Shown here in pieces: positions 1 to 4,923 of a stretch of 7,028 nt of DNA (the first letter of the stretch is position 1; the number at the start of each line of letters is the position of its first letter). The notes beneath the pieces were generated by a model that was not told the origin of the DNA, did not search any database, and saw only the letters and a program-made list of their open reading frames with translations. This DNA is from CAG-488 sp051881315 (GTDB taxonomy: Bacteria > Bacillota > Clostridia > Oscillospirales > Acutalibacteraceae), in the NCBI GenBank assembly GCA_051881315.1, contig JBJEPQ010000047.1, forward strand, positions 1 to 7,028. The letters are read 5' to 3'. The position numbers and the translations under genes were made by a program.

Positions 1-2550
1 ACCTACATCGGCAAGCTCCTGATTTGCAATACTGCCGAGGTAATCAAAGAAATCCTCAGCCGAGTCATACTCTTTTGCAGCTTGCTGTATCTCGTCAAAA
101 GAAAGCGTATTTGTAACATACTGACCTCCGGCATTGCTGTCGGGGTTATAGTACATCCAAGTTACACTTTCATTGTCTCGGTTGATATAGAAAGCGTCGT
201 CATAACCGGTTTTCGGACTGAAATCCTGTACGGTTTCGGTATCATTTTGAGCTTCATTTTCGCCTGTAACGGCTTTTTCTTCCGCCGGTAATACACTGAC
301 CTTCAAGTGGTCGTTCATTGGATTTTCACGCACTTTGCGGTCAAATTCTTCCCTTGAAAGCTCCTTGTTGAAAAGGGGCATATCAAAGTCATAGAGCATT
401 ACACGGTTTTCATCAAAGGACAAAATCTCATACTGCGAAGCCCCGATATACACGCTGTCACCGAGATGATATTCATACTGTGTTTCCGGTTCGTCCTCTT
501 TGTTTTCAGGCTCAGGCGGTGCGGTAGAGAGTATCTCACGGTTTTTTCTCTGCTCTGCAAGCTCGGCTCGCCGTTCTTCCTGCTTTTCAAGCCATTCCGG
601 GTACTTTTCTTTTTCCTTTGGATTTAAGTATCTGTCCATACGGATAAGGTCTCCGATACGCTTTTCCACCTGAGACCAAGAAAGCGTAATGTGCGGCTTG
701 TCACTTCCGATACCTTTTGAAATTGTGATACCTTTTCCGTCGTGCTGTTCGTCAATGCCTGCACCGATGATGACAGGGTAAGAGCCGCCCCAACCGTATT
801 CGTTTTTCAAGAAGTCGGCGTTCTCTTTTGCGGAAAGGCTCTTTTCAAACTGCTCATAGATACGCATTTTGCCCTCGGAAACTCCGCTTCCACGGGTCAG
901 TACAGCGTCTATGATTTCCTGAGAAAAAGTAAAGGCAGAGGTTTTTTGTTCCTCTGCCTGATTGCCCATTATGAGAGTCAACTGACCGTCCATAGACGGA
1001 AGCGGCTTCATTGTATCGGTCAATTCTCCCAAAAGTCTCATTGCTTCAAAATGCTGTGCGATAACGCCCCAGTCATAGAAGCTCTGAGCGGTTCTGTTTT
1101 CGTATTCGCCCTCCCACAAGTGGAGAACATTCTGAAATGTTTTGTACCCCACAAGCCTGCCGTCGCTTAAAGTAAGCTGGGTGTAATCGTTGTTGAAGAT
1201 ACCCTTGATATATTCGGTACGGGTCGCATTGTCCGTATTTCTCTCATAGAAGTCTTTGATTTCTTCCTTTGAAGCGGACAAATGCGGGGTAGTGCCGAGT
1301 ATCTCTCGGATAGTATCGTCGCCACCGAAAAACGGCAGGCTCTTGTCCTCGTGGTTTCTGTCGTAATACTCTAAGCGAATATTACCTGATTCTTCACGAT
1401 TTCCTGTGCCGAGTTCCTGATGTTGTTCATCAGGCGAACCCATTTCATCATATCTTCCGCTTTCATCTGCTCCGTCAGCCCGGCTTTCTCCGCCATCTGC
1501 TTCACGAGAGTTTCCTCCAGTTCGCTCGCTCTCTGCTGAACCTCCGCCAAGTGGCTGTTCAGAATCCCTTTCGTCAGAAGATTGTAGTACAGGATTTTGT
1601 GATGTTCCTTCAGATAAGTTCTCCTCATCTGCGACCATCTGCCGAGAGTCACTTCCGTCTGCTCCGGCAGTTTCAGGTTCGGAAGATTGTAATCTCCCAC
1701 CATCGTGTATGTGATTTCGCTCATCGCTTTGACTCCTTTCGTCTTTGATGTCTTTATTGTATTCGGATTGCTCCTGTTCATCAATTATGCGATTTTCCTT
1801 GCTGAGCGTGCTGATTGTTCTGCTGACAGGAAGCAACGCCATTTCAGCAATGTCACTTGTAGCAATACCCACCGCATTGAGAACTTCCTGTGAATTGAAG
1901 TTTGAAATACCGGCAAAGTCATCGGGAGAATAAACCTTGTCTGCGTCCAGTCCCAATCGTGCCATAACCATATATGACACACTGTTTCTGACAAGCTCCA
2001 AATACAAGGCATTTGCTTCATCGGCAGACAAATACTCAATATCGCTTCCTGCACCCAAACTCATAAAGTCGGAGATATAGTCTGCGATGTTGTCCTCGAC
2101 GGCATTGGCAATGCTCTCTTTGACGACATTTTCAATACTCGTTGTATCGTTTACCGCACCGAAAGTGTTTTCAAGCGTTTCAATAACCTCTGCTTCATAT
2201 TCGGGTCTCATCTCCCAAATCGGCACAGGACGGGAATATCGGCTTTCGTGGGTGTCCGATATATCAAAGTAATGAATCAGCCTTTGACGGCTTCTGTCTG
2301 CGTCCTCAAATACGGCAATACCTTTTGCTCCTCGGTTTACCCAACGACCGAAAGTGCCGTTCCATCGTTCGATTTCAAGCACGGCTGTTGCGTCGGGTCT
2401 TTGGGCATAAATGAGAAGCTGTTCATCAAATCGGAGCCTGAAATTTCTGCCTGCTGTTTTCAGAAACGATTGCCAGTTTACCGGATTGTCTGTAACTGCA
2501 AAGCAGGTTCTTTCATACAGCTCCGAAATCAGGTCAAATTTTCTTGCCAC
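1..2550 (-). CDS. N-terminal 850 residues of a giant polyvalent ICE protein (ArdC-like N-terminus; helicase-type family by recall), runs off left edge
   Basis: One frame is open without a stop from the GTG at 2550-2548 to base 1, giving 850 codons with the C-terminus outside the window. The GTG start is chosen because AAGGAGG lies 10 bases upstream and an in-frame TAA (the previous gene's stop) sits six codons before it; no ATG lies nearby in frame. Residues about 40-82 (FDEQLLIYAQRPDATAV, then W..FGRWVNRGAKGIAVF) resemble the ssDNA-binding N-terminal region of ArdC-type antirestriction/element proteins. Residues about 276-394 are a Glu/Gly/Ser/Asp/Arg-rich linker that overlaps tnpV. A folded module follows (LHLWEG, SFYDWGVIAQHFEAM, ENADFLKNEYGWGG), then a charged helix at about 644-672 (EKYPEWLEKQEERRAELAEQ) and a small beta-rich module at about 691-762 (YEYHLGDSVYIGASQYEILS). 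From memory, full-length relatives in Clostridia conjugative elements exceed 2000 residues and carry DEAD/SNF2 helicase parts and sometimes methyltransferase parts. No helicase motif is visible here, so that function is inference. Confidence 0.85.
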   Translation of the reverse strand, partial: MARKFDLISELYERTCFAVTDNPVNWQSFLKTAGRNFRLRFDEQLLIYAQRPDATAVLEIERWNGTFGRWVNRGAKGIAVFEDADRSRQRLIHYFDISDTHESRYSRPVPIWEMRPEYEAEVIETLENTFGAVNDTTSIENVVKESIANAVEDNIADYISDFMSLGAGSDIEYLSADEANALYLELVRNSVSYMVMARLGLDADKVYSPDDFAGISNFNSQEVLNAVGIATSDIAEMALLPVSRTISTLSKENRIIDEQEQSEYNKDIKDERSQSDERNHIHDGGRLQSSEPETAGADGSDSRQMVADEENLSEGTSQNPVLQSSDERDSEQPLGGGSAESERTGGNSREADGGESRADGADESGRYDEMGSPDEQHQELGTGNREESGNIRLEYYDRNHEDKSLPFFGGDDTIREILGTTPHLSASKEEIKDFYERNTDNATRTEYIKGIFNNDYTQLTLSDGRLVGYKTFQNVLHLWEGEYENRTAQSFYDWGVIAQHFEAMRLLGELTDTMKPLPSMDGQLTLIMGNQAEEQKTSAFTFSQEIIDAVLTRGSGVSEGKMRIYEQFEKSLSAKENADFLKNEYGWGGSYPVIIGAGIDEQHDGKGITISKGIGSDKPHITLSWSQVEKRIGDLIRMDRYLNPKEKEKYPEWLEKQEERRAELAEQRKNREILSTAPPEPENKEDEPETQYEYHLGDSVYIGASQYEILSFDENRVMLYDFDMPLFNKELSREEFDRKVRENPMNDHLKVSVLPAEEKAVTGENEAQNDTETVQDFSPKTGYDDAFYINRDNESVTWMYYNPDSNAGGQYVTNTLSFDEIQQAAKEYDSAEDFFDYLGSIANQELADVG
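1371..1724 (-). CDS. tnpV: TnpV-family protein, nested in the +1 frame of the giant gene
   Basis: This is a complete 117-residue ORF. The ATG at 1724-1722 is preferred over an upstream in-frame ATG at 1784 because AGGAG lies 8 bases before it and because the family typically begins MSEITYTMVGDY. Features typical of TnpV proteins are visible: YTMVGDYNLPNLKLPEQ, then LGRWSQMRRTYLKEH, a long helical stretch (SHLAEVQQRASELEE) and a C-terminal segment MMKWVRLMNNIRNSAQEIV. TnpV was named from Tn4451/Tn4453-type mobilisable transposons and is common in Clostridia mobile elements; its molecular role is not firmly known. The whole gene lies inside the giant polyvalent gene on the same strand, shifted by +1, and its TAG falls in the host frame without disturbing it. 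The recognisable family similarity argues that this frame is a real or recently real protein. Whether it is translated here is not shown. I am confident of the family and less sure of expression. Confidence 0.8.
   Translation of the reverse strand: MSEITYTMVGDYNLPNLKLPEQTEVTLGRWSQMRRTYLKEHHKILYYNLLTKGILNSHLAEVQQRASELEETLVKQMAEKAGLTEQMKAEDMMKWVRLMNNIRNSAQEIVKNQVIFA
1733..1737 (-). promoter_or_regulatory. Ribosome binding site for nested tnpV
   Basis: On the minus strand AGGAG (within GAAAGGAGTC) lies 8 bases before the ATG at 1724. It occurs inside the reading frame of the giant gene, where it encodes part of DERSQS. This site fixes the tnpV start and is the main local evidence that the nested frame can be translated independently. 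Confidence 0.65.
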
Positions 2551-2560
2551 CTCGTCTGCA

Positions 2561-2567
2561 CCTCCTT
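2561..2567 (-). promoter_or_regulatory. Ribosome binding site of the giant gene, overlapping the previous stop codon
   Basis: A consensus AAGGAGG lies 10 bases before the GTG at 2550. The last two bases of the upstream gene's TAA (2568-2566) are also the first two of this site. Ribosomes ending on the upstream gene would therefore stop on the start signal of the next, which suggests coupled translation. The site decides in favour of a GTG start. Confidence 0.7.
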
Positions 2568-3059
2568 ATCGTGATTTTTCTTTGTCCTTTGCAGGCTTCG
2601 TATTTTCTTTTGCGGCTGGTTCTACGGTATGACCGTTTCTCTCGCAAAGCTCGGCAAATTCGCAGATATGGTAGAGATTTGTGCCGACCTCCAAATGGTA
2701 GTCGTCAATATATCTGCAAGTCCTCTCCATTGTTTTGCCGTCGCCGAGCTTGATTGAAATTTTCTCTCCGTCCGCAATGCGAAACTGCTCCTGATAGTGC
2801 GGGTCGATAAATCGGATACCACGCTCAGCATTTTTCAAGTGGCTGTTCAGCCACTCTTTCTGATAGCAATAACAGTACAGATTGTATTCGCCCCTGTTGG
2901 GGTTAAACCTCATAAGATAGCTGTACTTTTCCGTATCGAGACGAATGCCGTAATGGTTGCGGTCATCATTAAAGGAGCTGTCGGGAGTGGAATAACAGTA
3001 AGAGGACATAGCCTTTCTGCCGGACAAAACATCGCCTTCACGCAATCCGTTTATCACAT
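2566..3059 (-). CDS. Conserved mobile-element protein of unknown function, start in or at the assembly gap
   Basis: The frame is open from the edge of the N run to the TAA at 2568-2566, at least 163 residues. I do not know a named function. Visible features: an N-terminal LREGDVLSGRKAMSSYCYST segment, an aromatic and cysteine-rich core (YSYLMRFNPNRGEYNLYCYCY, residues about 45-65), then IRFIDPHYQEQFRIADGEKI, and a CRYIDDYHLEVGTNLYHICEF block; the last 20 or so residues are a Lys/Glu-rich tail. It looks like a small globular alpha/beta cytoplasmic protein with no signal peptide or membrane segment. A GTG at 3057-3055 could be the start and overlaps a TGA of the frame entering from the gap, but any ribosome binding site would lie in the N run, so the true start is uncertain. 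It directly precedes, and probably is coupled to, the giant gene. Similar proteins sit beside such giant genes in Clostridia conjugative elements (recall). Confidence 0.75.
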
Positions 3060-3159
3060 NNNNNNNNNNNNNNNNNNNNNNNNNNNNNNNNNNNNNNNNN
3101 NNNNNNNNNNNNNNNNNNNNNNNNNNNNNNNNNNNNNNNNNNNNNNNNNNNNNNNNNNN
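3060..3159. other. Assembly gap (100 N)
   Basis: Exactly 100 undetermined bases, the usual placeholder for a scaffold join of unknown length. It interrupts the 3' part of the gene starting at 3653 and possibly the start of the gene ending at 2566. The frames on the two sides cannot be joined reliably, and one or more small genes could be missing. Confidence 0.98.
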
Positions 3160-3653
3160 TCATCGCCGAGCCTTTTGGTAACTCGTGTGATGTCGGCTCT
3201 TGTGGCTTTTCCGTTATAGATTTTATCTTGCAGATTTTCAATCTGCGTATCGGTAACACCGTCTTTGAATACACGGTATAGATAATGGTTTGTTCCGTCG
3301 TGATGAACAGCGTCGGCTCGAAGGTCTCCGTATTTGTCAACATACCATTCGGTGTAATCGGTGTCGGAATAAAGGCAGTCCTTAATGTTGCCGGAATCAA
3401 TCATCTTGTAGCCCGACACTCTGCCGTTCCATCTGCCGAGGTCGCCGATAACGATAATCGGCTGTGAAAGCTGAATATCAAGATTTACTCGTTCATCATA
3501 TAGGTTTTCAGCATTGGATTTTACCATAATGTCGTACAGTTCATCTTCGGGGTAGTCAGGGTACAGTTCCTCTAACGACTCTCGCCAATCATCAAGGTCA
3601 AGGTTAAGGTCACTCCAAATGATATGACGGTCATTCTGTTCCTGCCTGCTCAT
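3160..3653 (-). CDS. Conserved mobile-element protein of unknown function, C-terminus lost in gap
   Basis: 164 residues are readable before the N run. The ATG at 3653-3651 (MSRQEQND) is chosen because GGGAGG lies 8 bases upstream; an upstream in-frame GTG at 3662 overlaps that site and is not a plausible start. No function is recognised. The N-terminal part is acidic and Trp/Tyr-rich (IIWSDLNLDLDDWRESLEEL, then YPDYPEDELYDIM). The middle holds LSQPIIVIGDLGRWNGRVSG, which looks like a beta strand-turn segment, followed by YTEWYVDKYGDLRADAVHHD and THYLYRVFKDG-like strands (here TNHYLYRVFKDG). It then turns basic (YNGKATRADITRVTKRLGD) at the gap edge. It has no signal peptide or membrane segment, so it is probably cytoplasmic. 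Its start overlaps the end of the preceding gene by 23 bases. I recall similar uncharacterised proteins in Clostridia conjugative elements, but that is recall rather than a search result. Confidence 0.75.
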
Positions 3654-3864
3654 CAGTGCCACCTCCCAAATAAGAGAACAGCTTATTGGCTTTGGTCTGC
3701 TTCTGAAGCTCGATAATCAGGCTCATATCCGGAATAGTGATACCGGGAATTTTCAAAATGCTCTCCATATCAAGCTGCTGCAATTTCTTTTCCGTATTGC
3801 AGCCTGCGTCAAACAGTTTTGTCAGAAGCTTTGTCTTTTGCTGAAAAGTAAATTTCTCCTTCAT
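3631..3864 (-). CDS. Small conserved element protein of unknown function (77 aa)
   Basis: Complete 77-residue ORF from the ATG at 3864 to the TGA at 3631. AAGGAGG (3879-3873) lies 8 bases before the start and shares bases with the preceding gene's TAA. The product appears mostly helical: a basic N-terminal stretch (FTFQQKTKLLTKLFDAG), a middle with LDMESILKIPGITIPDMSLI and a Lys-rich segment (ELQKQTKANKLF), then a Gly/acidic tail. It has no membrane segment and no catalytic motif that I can see. A helical DNA- or protein-binding accessory is possible but is not shown. It overlaps the next gene by 23 bases, which fits coupled expression within one operon. Confidence 0.75.
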   Translation of the reverse strand: MKEKFTFQQKTKLLTKLFDAGCNTEKKLQQLDMESILKIPGITIPDMSLIIELQKQTKANKLFSYLGGGTDEQAGTE

Positions 3865-3877
3865 TGCTTTGTCCTCC

Positions 3878-4471
3878 TTATCGTTCTTTGTCCTTGTTTC
3901 GCTTCTTATGAAAAAGCTCTTGTGCCTTTTCTTTTGCCCATTCAGGCAGGCACTCAGGCTTTACTTCGCCCATAACATCCATTCTTTCATATCGGGTTGA
4001 CTTGCCGGTGTGAAGATTTGTGCAGAACACGGCACTTCCACGGCTGTTTGCCGACGCACCGAAACCGCCCGTAACATAGTAGAGCTGTCTGTCGGCTCTT
4101 TGAAATTCGGGCTTTAATACCTTGGGGTCAATGGCAATGATTTTGCCGTTGATGTCTTTGGAATAGTGGTCGGGGATACAGTCGGCTTCCGTTATGAGCG
4201 TGATTGGAATATCCAGTTTCTCAACCTGTTCCTTGAAAAGCTCCGCTTCATTTGCCACACGGCTACCGAAAAGGTGTGCGATTTCTATATAGTCATCGCT
4301 TGCCATACATTCGGAGCATAGTTCAAACAGGTCATTACGCTCCACAAAACCGCACAAAAACTTTTCGCCGTTCATACTTTGCTCATTGGAAGCCAAGATA
4401 ACTTCCTTTTCGCCCACATTGACCGAGCAAAGAACGGTGTATTCACCGATTTTTCTTTTTTCCTCGTTCAT
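3878..4471 (-). CDS. Conserved mobile-element protein of unknown function (197 aa)
   Basis: Start at the ATG 4471-4469 (MNEEKRKIGEYTV), with GAGG 7 bases upstream; a GTG two codons earlier is too close to that site. The stop TAA lies at 3880-3878. Visible features: an N-terminal strand region (EYTVLCSVNVGEKEVILASN), an acidic stretch including SECMASDDYIEIAHLFGSRV, and a C-terminal signature YYVTGGFGASANSRGSAVFC followed by TNLHTGK and the helix CLPEWAKEKAQEL, ending in a very basic tail (KKRNKDKER). The Gly/Asn/Ser/Arg-rich GGFGASANSRG motif is, by recall, a hallmark of an uncharacterised family common in Clostridia conjugative elements, but I cannot attach a function. There is no signal peptide. 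The gene starts just after the preceding stop and its own stop is embedded in the next ribosome binding site. Confidence 0.8.
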   Translation of the reverse strand: MNEEKRKIGEYTVLCSVNVGEKEVILASNEQSMNGEKFLCGFVERNDLFELCSECMASDDYIEIAHLFGSRVANEAELFKEQVEKLDIPITLITEADCIPDHYSKDINGKIIAIDPKVLKPEFQRADRQLYYVTGGFGASANSRGSAVFCTNLHTGKSTRYERMDVMGEVKPECLPEWAKEKAQELFHKKRNKDKER

Positions 4472-4480
4472 ATCCACACC

Positions 4481-4774
4481 TCAGCTTACTTCAATCACAA
4501 TTCTGATGTTTCCGCAGTCGCAACCACTGCACTGTCTTGACAGTTCGGGAAACAGGGATTGCACCCTCTGTCTTGCTCTGCGGATAGTTTCAAAGCACGG
4601 CAAGCCGTAGCCTTTATAGTTGTTGACTATATCTTCAAGCGGCAAATCGCCGACTCTCATATAGCTGTATCGGTTGTAATAGCAAAGGATAAGCTGCATA
4701 TCGTCATACCTTGTTTCGGGGCATTCCCTAAGTATTGCAAGAACTTTGCTGTCAACCGTCTTTTGTTTGTTCAT
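4481..4774 (-). CDS. Small element protein, possible DNA-binding accessory (97 aa), function unknown
   Basis: Start at the ATG 4774-4772 (MNKQKTVDSKVLAIL) because GGAGG (4785-4781) lies 6 bases upstream; the frame extends further upstream only through the hairpin. It ends at the TGA 4483-4481. The product is helical with a basic segment near residues 56-76 (GLPCFETIRRARQRVQSLFP). That pattern (ETIRRxRQxxQ) occurs in small phage and element proteins that may bind DNA; I offer it as a weak inference. The final 18 residues carry a Cys cluster, C82, C85 and C87 (QCSGCDCGN), suggestive of metal binding or redox sensitivity but unproven. It is the first gene after the hairpin and sits tightly before the 197-residue gene. 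Confidence 0.75.
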   Translation of the reverse strand: MNKQKTVDSKVLAILRECPETRYDDMQLILCYYNRYSYMRVGDLPLEDIVNNYKGYGLPCFETIRRARQRVQSLFPELSRQCSGCDCGNIRIVIEVS

Positions 4775-4796
4775 AATGCACCTCCGTAAAAGAACT

Positions 4797-4822
4797 GTGG
4801 GCGAAGTTTTCACTCCGCCCAC
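4797..4822 (-). terminator. Minus-strand hairpin with GAAA tetraloop: weak terminator, attenuator or mRNA-end structure
   Basis: Read on the minus strand, GTGGGCGGAGT and ACTTCGCCCAC form an 11-base-pair stem (one G-U pair) around the loop GAAA, a GNRA tetraloop. On the plus strand the G-U becomes an A-C mismatch, so the structure favours the transcript of the flanking genes. It is followed by AGTTCTTTTA, a short and interrupted T tract, so intrinsic termination would be partial. It lies between the membrane microprotein stop and the next ribosome binding site, where it could lower downstream expression relative to the adhesin or protect the adhesin transcript end. Confidence 0.6.
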
Positions 4823-4833
4823 TTTGGTGTTCC

Positions 4834-4923
4834 TTATTTCTTTCTGTTCTTAATCTGCAAGAAGATAAAGCCGCCGATAATAAAGGCGACCAATACAACT
4901 GCTACGATTGTTTTAGCGTCCAT
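4834..4923 (-). CDS. 29-residue single-span membrane microprotein
   Basis: A short ORF reading MDAKTIVAVVLVAFIIGGFI and then FLQIKNRKK, from the ATG at 4923-4921 to the TAA at 4836-4834. The start overlaps the adhesin stop by one base (TAATG), and AAGGAGG sits 10 bases upstream inside the adhesin's last codons. Residues about 5-22 form a hydrophobic membrane span with two glycines, and the basic C-terminal tail (KNRKK) predicts a cytoplasmic C-terminus by the positive-inside rule. There is no sortase motif or cleavable signal sequence. It could be a stabiliser or assembly partner of the adhesin, or a remnant of an anchor segment. The good ribosome binding site and stop-start overlap argue for a real gene. 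Confidence 0.65.
   Translation of the reverse strand: MDAKTIVAVVLVAFIIGGFIFLQIKNRKK

Noticed and set aside
742..1170. 142-codon plus-strand open frame opposite the giant gene
   Set aside because: The opposite frame is a continuous protein with family-like features; this product has no motif and no clear ribosome binding site.
1785..2054. 89-codon minus-strand frame in the same phase as tnpV, immediately upstream of it
   Set aside because: Its product (Met/Cys/Trp-rich, unstructured) matches nothing. The TnpV family start and its ribosome binding site lie downstream, so this is a shadow of the giant gene rather than a tnpV extension.
1548..2850. Identical 15-mer caagtggctgttcag at 1548-1562 and 2836-2850
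   Set aside because: Both copies encode an NSHL-type peptide in unrelated proteins; the length is too short and the flanks too different to call a repeat or recombination site.
2838..2855. 7-bp inverted repeat AGTGGCT/AGCCACT with a 4-base loop
   Set aside because: It is inside a coding region with no T tract and no sign of a regulatory role; probably chance.
3054..3662. Single 202-codon ORF reading through the N run
   Set aside because: The gap length is a placeholder, so the translation across it is meaningless. I annotated only the readable part from the ATG at 3653 to 3160.
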